A stretch of 64,000 bases of DNA from the NCBI RefSeq assembly GCF_013414195.1, contig NZ_JAATTV010000005.1:155579-219578 (forward strand), given 5' to 3'. This stretch comes from Psychrobacter sp. BI730 (GTDB lineage Bacteria; Pseudomonadota; Gammaproteobacteria; Pseudomonadales; Moraxellaceae). How positions within the stretch are numbered: position 1 is the stretch's first letter; each line of letters begins with the position of its first letter. The notes below the pieces were generated by a model. It was not told the origin of the DNA and searched no databases. It saw only the letters and a list, made by a program, of their open reading frames with translations. Both the position numbers and the translations under genes were made by a program. Shown here one piece after another: positions 50,462-60,581 of this stretch.

Positions 50462-51916
50462 ATGAAAGACAATTATGATTTAGTCGTCATCGGCGGCGGT
50501 CCTGGTGGTTACGAAGCAGCTATTCGTGCAGGCCAGCTCGGTATGAGTGTTGCTTGTATCGAAAAGCGCGTTTATAAAGGCGAGCCAGCACTTGGCGGTA
50601 CTTGCTTAAACGTTGGTTGTATCCCATCAAAAGCCCTACTTGATAGCTCACATCGTTACGAAGCTACTAAGCATGACCTTGACGAGCACGGTATCAGTAC
50701 TGGTGACGTTGCTATCAATATCGAAAAAATGATAGAGCGTAAAGAAGGTATTGTTAAGCAGTTGACTGGTGGTGTTGCCGCGTTGCTAAAAGGCAATGGT
50801 GTTGACTGGCTACAAGGCTGGGGTACATTGGTCGACGGTAAAGGCGCTGACAAAAAAGTCAAATTTACTGCTCTAGAAGACGAAAGCGAAACGACGATCA
50901 CTGCTAAGAATGTCATTCTTGCGGCAGGTTCTGTGCCTATCGAGATTCCTGTTGCCAAAACTGACGGTGACCGCATTGTTGATTCAACTGGCGCACTTGA
51001 TTTTACCGAAGTACCTAAGCGTCTAGGCGTTATTGGTGCGGGTGTTATCGGTCTTGAGCTTGGTTCAGTATGGCGTCGTCTAGGTGCAGAAGTAGTGGTA
51101 TATGAAGCACTTCCTAGCTTCTTAGCTGCTGCTGACAAAGACATCTCAAAAGAAGCTGGCAAAATGCTGAAGAAGCAAGGTCTTGATATCCGTGTCGATA
51201 CCAAAGTAACCAATGCTGAAGTACAAGGTGACCAAGTTGTCGTCACTAGCGAAAGCAAAGGCGAGTCTTCTGAAGAGAGCTTTGATAAGCTAATCGTTTG
51301 TGTTGGTCGTCGCGCTTATTCTGAGAAACTGCTTGGCGATGACAGCGGTATCACGTTGACTGAACGTGGCCTTATCGATGTTAATGACCAATGCAAAACC
51401 AATCTTGATGGCGTTTATGCTATCGGTGATTTGGTCCGTGGTCCTATGCTTGCGCATAAAGCTATGGAAGAGGGCATGATGGCTGTTGAGCGTATTCATG
51501 GCGAAAAACCTCAAGTTAACTATGACACTATCATCAATGTCATTTATACTCACCCAGAAATCGCATGGGTAGGTTTGACTGAGCAAGAAGCTGAAGAAGC
51601 TGGCTATGAAGTTAAAACAGGCTCTTTCAACTTAGCTGCTAACGGTCGTGCATTAGCGCAAAGCGAAGCGCAAGGTTCTGTGAAAGTAGTTGCTGATGCG
51701 AAAACAGATCGTCTATTAGGTATGCATGCTATCTCTGCTGGTGCTGGCGATATCGTTCATCAAGGTATGATCGCGATGGAATTTGTTTCTAGCATTGAAG
51801 ACTTGCAGTTGATGACATTTGCTCATCCAACTATTTCAGAAGCAGTGCATGAAGCTGCTCTATCTGCAGATGGCCGTGCTATTCACGCTATCCAGCGCAA
51901 AAAGCGTAAGAAATAA
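50462..51916 (+). CDS. lpd: Dihydrolipoyl dehydrogenase (E3)
   Basis: Flavoprotein that reoxidises lipoamide for the OGDH complex and possibly other complexes, 484 residues. FAD motif [20 protein letters not shown] at the N-terminus, redox disulfide C48/C53 in [16 protein letters not shown] motif [20 protein letters not shown], second FAD motif [17 protein letters not shown], and the catalytic His-Glu pair in [13 protein letters not shown]. It carries a basic C-terminal tail (IQRKKRKK). It sits between sucB and sucC; spacers of 261 and 158 bases separate it from them. Confidence 0.96.
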   Translation: MKDNYDLVVIGGGPGGYEAAIRAGQLGMSVACIEKRVYKGEPALGGTCLNVGCIPSKALLDSSHRYEATKHDLDEHGISTGDVAINIEKMIERKEGIVKQLTGGVAALLKGNGVDWLQGWGTLVDGKGADKKVKFTALEDESETTITAKNVILAAGSVPIEIPVAKTDGDRIVDSTGALDFTEVPKRLGVIGAGVIGLELGSVWRRLGAEVVVYEALPSFLAAADKDISKEAGKMLKKQGLDIRVDTKVTNAEVQGDQVVVTSESKGESSEESFDKLIVCVGRRAYSEKLLGDDSGITLTERGLIDVNDQCKTNLDGVYAIGDLVRGPMLAHKAMEEGMMAVERIHGEKPQVNYDTIINVIYTHPEIAWVGLTEQEAEEAGYEVKTGSFNLAANGRALAQSEAQGSVKVVADAKTDRLLGMHAISAGAGDIVHQGMIAMEFVSSIEDLQLMTFAHPTISEAVHEAALSADGRAIHAIQRKKRKK

Positions 51917-51952
51917 GTAGTCGCTCGTTTAGTTATTATCGATTTACAACCT

Positions 51953-51987
51953 GATTGGGGTATCGCTATTTTGGTGATGCCACAATC
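51953..51987 (+). other. Stem-loop between lpd and sucC
   Basis: GATTGGGGTATCGC (51953-51966) pairs with GTGATGCCACAATC (51974-51987) at 13 of 14 positions including two G-U pairs, loop of 7. No U-tract follows, so it is more likely a processing or stability element than a terminator. Confidence 0.5.
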
Positions 51988-52074
51988 ATGAGTGCGTCAG
52001 ACGTATGATTAATATGTGTATGTGCGCACTTGATTTCACTTTTTATTAATTGTAAAAAATAAAGGATACAATCA

Positions 52075-53241
52075 ATGAATTTACATGAGTATCAAGCAAA
52101 AGAGCTATTAAAAAGCTACGGTTTGCCAATTCAAGAAGGCATCATCGCTCATAACGGCGAAGAAGCTGCTGCAGCTTTTGATAAAACCCCAACTGACATT
52201 GCGGTCATCAAAGCGCAAGTACATGCTGGTGGTCGCGGTAAAGCTGGTGGTGTAAAGCTGGTTAAAACTCGTGAAGAAGCTAAGCAAGTTGCTGAAGATT
52301 TGATCGGTACTAACCTAGTAACGTTCCAAACTGATGCTGATGGTCAGCCAGTAAACTTCGTATTGGTTGCAGAAGATATGTACCCAGTACAAACTGAGCT
52401 ATATCTTGGTGCAGTAGTTGATCGTGCGACTCGTCGTGTAACTTTCATGGCATCTACCGAAGGTGGTGTAGATATTGAAGAAGTAGCAAACGAGACACCA
52501 GAAAAAATCTTTAAAGTACACGTTGATCCTTTAGTTGGTTTAATGCCTTTCCAAGCGCGCGACGTTGCGTTCAAACTTGGTCTAGAAGGCAAGCAAATCA
52601 ACCAGTTCGTTAAATTGATGACTGGCGCTTATAAAGCATTTGTTGAAAACGACTTTGCTCTAATGGAAATCAACCCATTAGCTGTTCGTGAAAATGGCGA
52701 AATCGTTTGTGTTGATGGCAAAATCGGTATCGACTCAAACGCACTATATCGTCTGCCAAAAATCGCAGCACTACAAGACAAGACTCAAGAAAACGAGCGT
52801 GAGCTTAAAGCTGCTGAATTTGACCTAAACTATGTTGCTCTAGAAGGCAACATCGGTTGTATGGTTAACGGTGCTGGCCTTGCTATGGCGACCATGGACA
52901 TCATCAAATTGTACGGCGGCAAGCCTGCTAACTTCTTGGACGTTGGCGGCGGCGCAACTAAAGATCGCGTTGTTGAAGCGTTCAAAATCATCCTAGAAGA
53001 CAGCAGTGTTGAAGGCGTTCTAATCAACATCTTCGGCGGTATCGTACGTTGTGACATGATTGCAGAAGCTATTATCGCTGCTATCAAAGAAGTTGACGTA
53101 CAAGTACCAGTTGTTGTTCGTTTAGAAGGTAACAACGCTGAGCTAGGCGCACAAATCCTAGAAGAGTCTGGTCTGAAATTGATTTCAGCTCAAGGTTTAT
53201 CTGACGCGGCTCAAAAAATTGTCGATGCTGTTAAAGCGTAA
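52075..53241 (+). CDS. sucC: Succinyl-CoA synthetase (ADP-forming) beta subunit
   Basis: ATP-grasp beta subunit, 388 residues, the exact E. coli length. Opens [18 protein letters not shown]. The ATP-grasp features [18 protein letters not shown] and [20 protein letters not shown] are present, as is the CoA-ligase half with [23 protein letters not shown] ribosome site. With SucD it converts succinyl-CoA to succinate with substrate-level phosphorylation. Confidence 0.97.
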   Translation: MNLHEYQAKELLKSYGLPIQEGIIAHNGEEAAAAFDKTPTDIAVIKAQVHAGGRGKAGGVKLVKTREEAKQVAEDLIGTNLVTFQTDADGQPVNFVLVAEDMYPVQTELYLGAVVDRATRRVTFMASTEGGVDIEEVANETPEKIFKVHVDPLVGLMPFQARDVAFKLGLEGKQINQFVKLMTGAYKAFVENDFALMEINPLAVRENGEIVCVDGKIGIDSNALYRLPKIAALQDKTQENERELKAAEFDLNYVALEGNIGCMVNGAGLAMATMDIIKLYGGKPANFLDVGGGATKDRVVEAFKIILEDSSVEGVLINIFGGIVRCDMIAEAIIAAIKEVDVQVPVVVRLEGNNAELGAQILEESGLKLISAQGLSDAAQKIVDAVKA

Positions 53242-53295
53242 GTCTTTACACATAAGTGTTTAGAGATAAACGCTTAAGCATAGTAGTCAAATCGT

Positions 53296-53361
53296 AGCAG
53301 TGGTTTTATAGCAAAGATTGGTTATCAAAATTTGATAATGATGGTTATAGAGACCGCTGTT
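53296..53361 (+). other. Compound stem-loop between sucC and sucD
   Basis: Outer 12-bp arms (53296-53307 with 53350-53361, including several G-U pairs) enclose an almost perfect inner palindrome TTATCAAA-A-TTTGATAA (53322-53338). It occupies about half of the 149-base spacer. No U-tract. Possibly an RNA-processing signal or, at DNA level, a dyad operator. Confidence 0.45.
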
Positions 53362-53390
53362 ACAAGACAACCGAATACAAGGAAAATATA

Positions 53391-54266
53391 ATGAGTGTAT
53401 TAATCGATAAAGATACCAAAGTATTGGTACAAGGTTTTACTGGTAAAAATGGTACGTTCCATTCTGAACAAGCCATTGAATATGGTACAAAAGTAGTTGG
53501 TGGTGTGACTCCAGGTAAAGGCGGTCAAACGCACCTAGGCTTACCAGTGTTCAACACTATGGCGGAAGCCATGGAAGCGACTCAAGCTGACGCTTCTGTT
53601 ATCTACGTACCAGCACCATTTGTACTAGACTCTATCGTTGAAGCAATCGATGCTGGTGTTAAGTTGATCGTTGTGATCACTGAAGGCGTACCGACTATCG
53701 ATATGCTAAAAGCAAAACGCTATCTTGAAGAAGCTGGCGATGTGCGTTTGGTTGGTCCTAACTGCCCAGGCGTTATCACTCCAGGTCAGTGCAAAATCGG
53801 TATCATGCCAGGCCATATCCATCAGCCAGGTAAAGTGGGCATCATCTCACGTTCTGGTACATTGACTTATGAAGCCGTAGCTCAGACGACTAAGCTTGGT
53901 TTTGGTCAGTCAACTTGTATCGGTATCGGTGGTGATCCTATTCCTGGTATGAACCAGATTGACGCATTGAAGCTATTTGAAGCTGATCCACAAACTGAAG
54001 CTATCATCCTAATCGGTGAAATCGGTGGTACTGCTGAAGAAGAAGCTGCTGCTTATATCAAAGACCATGTGACTAAACCAGTTATTGGTTATATCGCTGG
54101 TGTTACGGCTCCTGAAGGCAAGCGTATGGGTCATGCTGGCGCTATCATCTCTGGTGGTCAAGGTACTGCTGAAGAGAAATTTAAGGCATTTGAAGATGCT
54201 GGTATCGCGTATACACGTGACCCATCTAAGCTTGGCGAGAAACTAAAAGAAGTTACAGGTTGGTAA
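53391..54266 (+). CDS. sucD: Succinyl-CoA synthetase alpha subunit
   Basis: Alpha subunit carrying the transient phosphohistidine, 291 residues. CoA-binding segment [20 protein letters not shown] at the N-terminus. [20 protein letters not shown] is in the middle. The phosphorylated His248 lies in [24 protein letters not shown] ribosome site. It is the last TCA gene of the block and is followed at once by a terminator and then galE. Confidence 0.97.
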   Translation: MSVLIDKDTKVLVQGFTGKNGTFHSEQAIEYGTKVVGGVTPGKGGQTHLGLPVFNTMAEAMEATQADASVIYVPAPFVLDSIVEAIDAGVKLIVVITEGVPTIDMLKAKRYLEEAGDVRLVGPNCPGVITPGQCKIGIMPGHIHQPGKVGIISRSGTLTYEAVAQTTKLGFGQSTCIGIGGDPIPGMNQIDALKLFEADPQTEAIILIGEIGGTAEEEAAAYIKDHVTKPVIGYIAGVTAPEGKRMGHAGAIISGGQGTAEEKFKAFEDAGIAYTRDPSKLGEKLKEVTGW

Positions 54267-54316
54267 GATAGACATAAGTCTATCAGGTAACTACTAAATC
54301 TACATTGAAATATGAT

Positions 54317-54347
54317 AAAGACACCCCTACAATGGGGTGTCTTTTTT
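54317..54347 (+). terminator. Terminator after sucD
   Basis: AAAGACACCCC (54317-54327) and GGGGTGTCTTT (54334-54344) with T6. It ends only 15 bases before the galE start. Confidence 0.93.
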
Positions 54348-54362
54348 GTACCTGAAAGTATT

Positions 54363-55399
54363 ATGAAAAATAAAATATTAGTTACTGGTGGTGCTGGATA
54401 TATCGGTTCGCATACTTGTATAGCACTACATGAAGCAGGCTATGATATTGTTGTATACGATAACTTATCTAATAGTAGCCGTGAGGCGATTAACCGTGTC
54501 TCTACTCTCATTGGACAGACAGTTGATTTTATAGAAGGGGATATACGAGATCCTGAGTTACTCAGAGAGGTCTTTGCTTCGCATGAATTTTTTGGCGTGA
54601 TTCATTTTGCTGGATTAAAAGCAGTTGGAGAGTCAGTAGCAAAGCCATTGCTGTATTATAATAACAATGTCAGCGGTACCATTACCTTATTAGAAGTTAT
54701 GGCAGAATATAACGTTAAGAATTTAGTTTTTTCATCATCTGCCACTGTCTATGGTGATCCTGAATCCTTACCCATCGATGAGAGCTCGAAGCGCTCTTGT
54801 ACCAATCCTTATGGTCAGAGCAAGCTGACAGTTGAACATATCTTGGAAGACCTAGCTGTGCCTGATGACAGCTGGAACCTGATAGCTCTCAGATATTTTA
54901 ATCCAGTAGGCGCGCATCCATCAGGACAGATTGGTGAAGACCCCAATGATATTCCTAACAACTTGATGCCTTATATTTCTCAAGTGGCCGTGGGCAAACT
55001 TGATAAGCTTAGCATCTTTGGTAATGACTATCCTACTGTCGATGGAACAGGTGTCCGTGACTTTATTCATGTTACTGACTTAGCTCAAGGTCATGTGACT
55101 GCCCTCGGTTATTTAGAGGAACAAACCAGACCAAACGAAAGTGGTACGACACAACAATACTCAGTAGGCTTTTTACCTATTAACTTAGGTACTGGTAAAG
55201 GTACGTCTGTATTAGAATTGGTATCTGCATTTTCTGATGTATCTGGACAAGCTATTCCCTATCAGTTTACAGGTCGTCGAGCAGGTGATATTGCGAGTTG
55301 TTATGCCAGTGCCGATAAAGCAAAAACGTTGTTAGAATGGCAAGCCGAATTATCGATTGCTGATATGTGTCAAGATACATGGCGTTGGCAGAGCATGAA
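54363..55399 (+). repeat. Direct repeat, left copy (galE coding sequence)
   Basis: Line-by-line comparison with 62964-64000 showed no mismatch. Identity begins at the start codon (or one base before it): the sequences just upstream differ. Start-to-start distance is 8601 bases. Confidence 0.92.
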
Positions 55400-55424
55400 C
55401 CCGAATGGATACATAGATACATAG
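54363..55424 (+). CDS. galE: UDP-glucose 4-epimerase, copy 1
   Basis: Interconverts UDP-glucose and UDP-galactose (or the N-acetyl forms), 353 residues, of the extended SDR family. The NAD motif GGAGYIGSHTCIALHEAG is at residues 8-25. The catalytic Ser-Ser-Ala-Thr and Tyr-x3-Lys are in VFSSSATVYG and NPYGQSKLTVEH. RYFNPVGAHPSG and GVRDFIHVTDLAQGH are typical of GalE. The first ATG with a proper N-terminus is at 54363, 15 bases past the sucD terminator, leaving little room for a promoter. A second copy at 62964 is identical by eye for all 1037 visible bases. Confidence 0.95.
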   Translation: MKNKILVTGGAGYIGSHTCIALHEAGYDIVVYDNLSNSSREAINRVSTLIGQTVDFIEGDIRDPELLREVFASHEFFGVIHFAGLKAVGESVAKPLLYYNNNVSGTITLLEVMAEYNVKNLVFSSSATVYGDPESLPIDESSKRSCTNPYGQSKLTVEHILEDLAVPDDSWNLIALRYFNPVGAHPSGQIGEDPNDIPNNLMPYISQVAVGKLDKLSIFGNDYPTVDGTGVRDFIHVTDLAQGHVTALGYLEEQTRPNESGTTQQYSVGFLPINLGTGKGTSVLELVSAFSDVSGQAIPYQFTGRRAGDIASCYASADKAKTLLEWQAELSIADMCQDTWRWQSMNPNGYIDT

Positions 55425-55470
55425 CGTATACTTTTTGATTTTGATAATATTTTTACTAAGTGAGTTTAGT

Positions 55471-56208
55471 ATGAAAATCGTTACTTTTGGATCGTGTTTA
55501 TCTAGATACACTGCTGATACATTTATAGATATGTTCGGTGGTAGTTTGGTTAGTTGCAGTCATCATAATAGAATTGATAGGTTTGTCAAAACTTATCTGA
55601 AAAAGACTATGCCGGAGTTACCTTATGAATACATAGAATCCTTAAATTTATCAGAATCTAATATGCAATATATTAAGAATCAATATTCGGGCATAGGTCT
55701 AGGTAAGCACTTATTGTCTGATGGATTAGACTTTTTCGATTCTGTGCAAGGTGCGGATATAATTATTACAGACAATTTCGTAGACTTGTGTTCCAAGCTT
55801 CAATATAGTCATTCTTATCCTTCATCACCATTATTTTTTAATTCTAAAAATGACCGTACTGCGGATGATATTTTTTACTTAGAAAAAGATTATCTTCCAG
55901 TATCTGATGCCATAAAGAATTGGGAGTATTTTGGACATTATCTGTATAAAGTTGCGCCTAGCGCGAGAGTATTCTTTATTAATTTTCCTTATGATCATAG
56001 TCCTAATGCTGAAATATCAAAAAGGTCTAGGCATTTTTCTGAAAATTTTATATCAACCAAGTTCGATATAATTCCAAATATTAATGTGCCAATTCGATAT
56101 AAACTAAAACATACTAACTCCCATTTCGCAGATGACTACTACGCAATGATAGCAGGAATCTTGAATTTTAGATTAATGGGCTTAAACCTAACAACTTCTG
56201 TAAAGTAG
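55471..56208 (+). CDS. SGNH-like / GSC-motif protein of the polysaccharide locus
   Basis: A 245-residue protein I cannot name. The N-terminal strand and turn VTFGSCLSRYTADTF (residues 3-17) resembles the nucleophile block of SGNH/GSCFA-type or DUF6270-like hydrolases (GSC/GDS). ADIIITDNFVDL near 90-100 resembles the next block. NSHFADDYYAMIAGI near the C-terminus could supply a Asp/His-containing last block. Such proteins in polysaccharide loci often modify glycans by acetylation or deacetylation; that is inference. No signal peptide. The ATG at 55471 was chosen over a longer frame with a GTGAG in front. Clearly more AT-rich than galE and sucD. Confidence 0.5.
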   Translation: MKIVTFGSCLSRYTADTFIDMFGGSLVSCSHHNRIDRFVKTYLKKTMPELPYEYIESLNLSESNMQYIKNQYSGIGLGKHLLSDGLDFFDSVQGADIIITDNFVDLCSKLQYSHSYPSSPLFFNSKNDRTADDIFYLEKDYLPVSDAIKNWEYFGHYLYKVAPSARVFFINFPYDHSPNAEISKRSRHFSENFISTKFDIIPNINVPIRYKLKHTNSHFADDYYAMIAGILNFRLMGLNLTTSVK

Positions 56209-56300
56209 TGGTCTTTAGTAAGTTTTTTATGTGATTTTCTTGTTAAAGATAGACTTAGGCTTTAAAGTTACTTAATTGAAAACAATTTGTAGGTAAATAA

Positions 56301-58646
56301 ATGAATGATATAAAGTTAAGTGTAATATTCCCTGTACGTGTTTCTAATAATAGGCAGTACATTCTTGAAAACATAAAAAGAATCTTATCTCTTAATGTCA
56401 ATAGCAGTGAAATTGAATATTTATTAGTAGATTCTGGTAGTACATCCTTTTTTTCTAGAAAAATACAGAGTATTTGTAAAAATCATAATACTCGTTATAT
56501 TTTTCAAGATACAAGAAGTCAGACGTTTTCTATAGGAAGAGCCAGAGATTATGGTGCTCAGTTAGCAACGGGCGAATGCGTAATATTCCTTGATGTAGAT
56601 TTAGTGTTTGATAAAGACTTCTATAATAAAATATTAGAAGAAATTGCATGTAGGAAGATACAGAAAAACATTACTGAATATTTCTGCATTCCTTGCTTCT
56701 ATATTGATGAGGAATTTTCGAAAGAATTTATTTCTGATAACGATTTAGGAAGCTCTGTAAAATATAGAAACTTACGGAATAATTATGATAACGGTGATAA
56801 TAACGGTATTCAAAGTTTTGCACCAGCAACTTCTCTTTTAGTCATTAATAGGTGGCACCTATTGTCCATTGGCGGACACAGAAAAGAGTTTAGTGGTCAT
56901 GGTAGTGAAGACTTTGATTTAGCACATCGACTTGCTACTTACGCAAGAAAGTATCATCGAACATACAATTATTACCTAGATAAAAAAGACTATAGCTCGG
57001 TTGATTATGAAGGTTTTAGAGCTTATTTTTCCATGGCAGGCTACTCAGTATACAATAATAACTTATTTGCTGTACATATTTGGCATCCACGACCTAAAGA
57101 TAAATATCAAGTTTCTACTCATAAGAATAAAGAGTTATTACAAACTTTCATGAAAGAGTTTGATGAAGGTCGATCTAAAATAGACCCTTTGGAAGATTTA
57201 TCCAGAAAAGAAAACACATTAATATTTGGCGTTCGTAAGGATACTGCTTGGCTTAGTATACGTCAACTCATTCCTCTATTAGGTAGAGTTGACTATATAT
57301 CAGAAATGAAAGTAGAAATAGATGAGATTGAAAGTTTAATCGAATCTAGAGGTATTACTCGCTTCCTTTTCTGGAACCCTTATGGAAATGATAAAAGGTT
57401 GTCGATATACAAGTGGGCGAAAGAAAATAACTTCCCTTTCTATGTGTTTGAAAGAGGAGCTTTGCCTGATTCATGGTTTATAGATGAAGGATTTAATGCA
57501 GATAGTAAGTCCTATAGCTATGATAAGTGGAGCAAGGAATTAGATGAAGAAGATATAATTGATACCGAAGAATACATAAATAGCGTTATTCAGTCTGGTA
57601 GCACATTAGAAAAAAATGATAATTTTCGTGGGGATGTCATTACTAAAGAAGAGTTTGACGTTAAACATCGAGTTGGCGGTCGAAAGATTTTGTTTATCGC
57701 TTTGCAAAGACCTAGTGATAGTGTAATTAAATACTTCTCTGGTAGCGCTAATGGGTTTGAGGGATTTATTGAAACTGTTAATGATGTAGTTGAAAAGTTA
57801 AATCCACATGAATGGTTTATTGTGGTAAAAAAACACCCATTAGAAGCAGGGTTTCCATCATCTATGAAGCAAGTTGATAATATGTTGCTAGTTGATAAGG
57901 AATATCATATTCATGATTTAATAAGTATAGCAAATAAGATATTTTTGATTAATTCAGGAGTTGGCTTGCTAGCTATGTTATTTAGGAAGCCTGTAATACA
58001 TATGGGTGAAGCTTTCTATAGCCATCATACTATTAATATACATGCTTCTGATTCTAAAGCTGTTGTAAAAGCTCTAGAGAGTAAGTTTCAAGTTAACGAA
58101 GATGATATTGTAAAGTTTATATATTATTTAAAAAACCATTTTTATTCTTTTGCTAAAGCTAAATATAGGAATAGGGTCGAGAAAGATGGTAGTTCTAGAT
58201 CCATACTAGAGAACCTCGAATTTTATCAGATTAGAGGTATTAATAAGGATGCAGTGGATGTACAGTATAGAACTCATCCTATACCTTTGTTATCGAGAAT
58301 CTATGGCCTATTTTTGCCTAGTATTATTAGAGAAAGTAAAAAGAATCCAAGTGCTTTAGCTTCTCCTGTAGATGTTATGGATAACTTAACTGGTAATAAT
58401 AGTAAAAAAAAAGTTGATTCTAAGTTAACGCTAGATGTTCCAAAAGGTATTACAAATGAAAGCACTGCTATTTTGAAAGAAAAAAAACTCTATATAGTTG
58501 ACAATACACTTTCTAGTTTAGATAAACGTATTAATGTTTTGATACGTAAAAGAAATAAATTTGTTAGAACTCCATATGATTTTTTTGGCGATTCTCGAAA
58601 TCCTATTGTTAATAAGCTCAAGTTTTTTTATAGAAATAAAAAATAG
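56301..58646 (+). CDS. Two-domain glycosyltransferase: GT2 plus capsule/Kdo-transferase-like domain
   Basis: A 781-residue protein with two apparent enzyme domains. Residues about 5-260 are a GT-A family 2 glycosyltransferase: LSVIFPVRVSNNRQYILENI, LLVDSGSTSFF, the metal site FLDVDLVFD and the acceptor-site GHGSEDFDLAHRLA. Residues about 305-620 resemble capsule Kdo-transferase domains of the KpsS/KpsC kind: FIALQRPSDSVI, IVVKKHPLEAG near 510 and INSGVGLLAMLFRKPVIHMGEAFYS (in two parts) near 550. The remaining C-terminus is Lys/Asn/Asp-rich. No membrane segment. Very AT-rich, suggesting acquisition by transfer. It probably adds two sugars, one perhaps Kdo, to a surface glycan. Confidence 0.7.
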   Translation: MNDIKLSVIFPVRVSNNRQYILENIKRILSLNVNSSEIEYLLVDSGSTSFFSRKIQSICKNHNTRYIFQDTRSQTFSIGRARDYGAQLATGECVIFLDVDLVFDKDFYNKILEEIACRKIQKNITEYFCIPCFYIDEEFSKEFISDNDLGSSVKYRNLRNNYDNGDNNGIQSFAPATSLLVINRWHLLSIGGHRKEFSGHGSEDFDLAHRLATYARKYHRTYNYYLDKKDYSSVDYEGFRAYFSMAGYSVYNNNLFAVHIWHPRPKDKYQVSTHKNKELLQTFMKEFDEGRSKIDPLEDLSRKENTLIFGVRKDTAWLSIRQLIPLLGRVDYISEMKVEIDEIESLIESRGITRFLFWNPYGNDKRLSIYKWAKENNFPFYVFERGALPDSWFIDEGFNADSKSYSYDKWSKELDEEDIIDTEEYINSVIQSGSTLEKNDNFRGDVITKEEFDVKHRVGGRKILFIALQRPSDSVIKYFSGSANGFEGFIETVNDVVEKLNPHEWFIVVKKHPLEAGFPSSMKQVDNMLLVDKEYHIHDLISIANKIFLINSGVGLLAMLFRKPVIHMGEAFYSHHTINIHASDSKAVVKALESKFQVNEDDIVKFIYYLKNHFYSFAKAKYRNRVEKDGSSRSILENLEFYQIRGINKDAVDVQYRTHPIPLLSRIYGLFLPSIIRESKKNPSALASPVDVMDNLTGNNSKKKVDSKLTLDVPKGITNESTAILKEKKLYIVDNTLSSLDKRINVLIRKRNKFVRTPYDFFGDSRNPIVNKLKFFYRNKK

Positions 58647-58723
58647 TTATTTTAACTTATAAAAAATTAGCAGCTTATATTTAGGTTCTATTAGTTTTTT
58701 TTGAAATAAAAGAGTATCGAAGT

Positions 58724-59686
58724 ATGTGGTTTGATGATGAAAGTAGTATTGCAGAGAGTGTTATTGACATTGAAATTGCAGCTCTCCTCTCTTTAAAGGC
58801 GGCTTTAGATAGTGGCTTTAAGAAAGCTTGTAATATCATCCTTAATTGCAAAGGACGTCTGATTATAACTGGTATGGGCAAGTCAGGTCTTGTTGGTCGT
58901 AAAATAGCTGCGACGATGGCTTCTACTGGTACCCCAGCGTTTTTTGTCCATCCTGGTGAAGCAGGTCATGGCGATCTTGGAATGATCGTAAAAGGTGATG
59001 TTGTTTTAGCTATTTCGAACTCAGGTAATAGTGATGAAATCAATGTTTTATTACCAGTTATTAAAAAGCTAGACTTACCTTTAATAAGTATCACTAAGAA
59101 TTTATTAGGTAGATTAGCTCAAGAAGCAGACGTAGCTTTGACGCTTGGTGACTTTGAAGAAGCTTGTCCAATGGGGCTAGCTCCTACCTCTAGCACCACA
59201 GCCACTATGGTATTAGGTGATGCACTTGCTATTGCTTTGCTAGAAGCCCGCGGTTTTAAGTCTGATGATTTTGCCTTATCTCATCCTGCTGGTTCTCTTG
59301 GTAAGAAACTATTAACTGATGTGTCTGATATCATGAAGTCTGGTGATGAAGTTCCTGTTGTTACTGGTGATACTAGTATTATAGATGCTTTGTTTGAAAT
59401 CACAGAAAAAAGATTGGGTATGACGGTGGTGGTAGATGGTGAAAATAACTATGGAGTTTTGACAGATGGTGATATACGTCGACTGCTAACGATAAACCAA
59501 GATATGAGCCAACCAATTGCTAGTGTTATGAAAACCACACCTATTACTACGACACCTAATACGAAGGCATCAGAAGCACTTAACATTATGAGACAACAGA
59601 AAGTTAACCAACTCATAGTGTTAGATAGTGATACGTTAGTCGGTGTACTTGCATTACGTGACCTAGTACAAGCTGGTATCAGTTAA
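58724..59686 (+). CDS. kpsF: Arabinose-5-phosphate isomerase (KdsD/KpsF family)
   Basis: Isomerises D-ribulose-5-phosphate to D-arabinose-5-phosphate, the first step to Kdo, 320 residues. An N-terminal SIS domain includes RLIITGMGKSGLVGRKIAATM and LAISNSGNSDEIN, and HPGEAGHGDLGM. Two CBS domains follow from about residue 205 (DIMKSGDEVPVV ... VLTDGDIRRLL ... LIVLDSDTLVGVLALRDLV). I use kpsF because of the capsule-like context; kdsD is equally defensible. It is the first of three tightly spaced Kdo genes, 36 bases ahead of kdsA. Confidence 0.93.
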   Translation: MWFDDESSIAESVIDIEIAALLSLKAALDSGFKKACNIILNCKGRLIITGMGKSGLVGRKIAATMASTGTPAFFVHPGEAGHGDLGMIVKGDVVLAISNSGNSDEINVLLPVIKKLDLPLISITKNLLGRLAQEADVALTLGDFEEACPMGLAPTSSTTATMVLGDALAIALLEARGFKSDDFALSHPAGSLGKKLLTDVSDIMKSGDEVPVVTGDTSIIDALFEITEKRLGMTVVVDGENNYGVLTDGDIRRLLTINQDMSQPIASVMKTTPITTTPNTKASEALNIMRQQKVNQLIVLDSDTLVGVLALRDLVQAGIS

Positions 59687-59713
59687 ATAAACACTAATAT
59701 TTATAGTTTTTGA

Positions 59714-60562
<849 letters not shown>

Positions 60563-60581
60563 ATATATAAAGGTGTATTAG

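Noticed and set aside
54363..55399. galE repeat as a composite transposon end
   Set aside because: The repeated unit is the galE coding sequence itself, with no transposase, terminal inverted repeats or target duplications visible.
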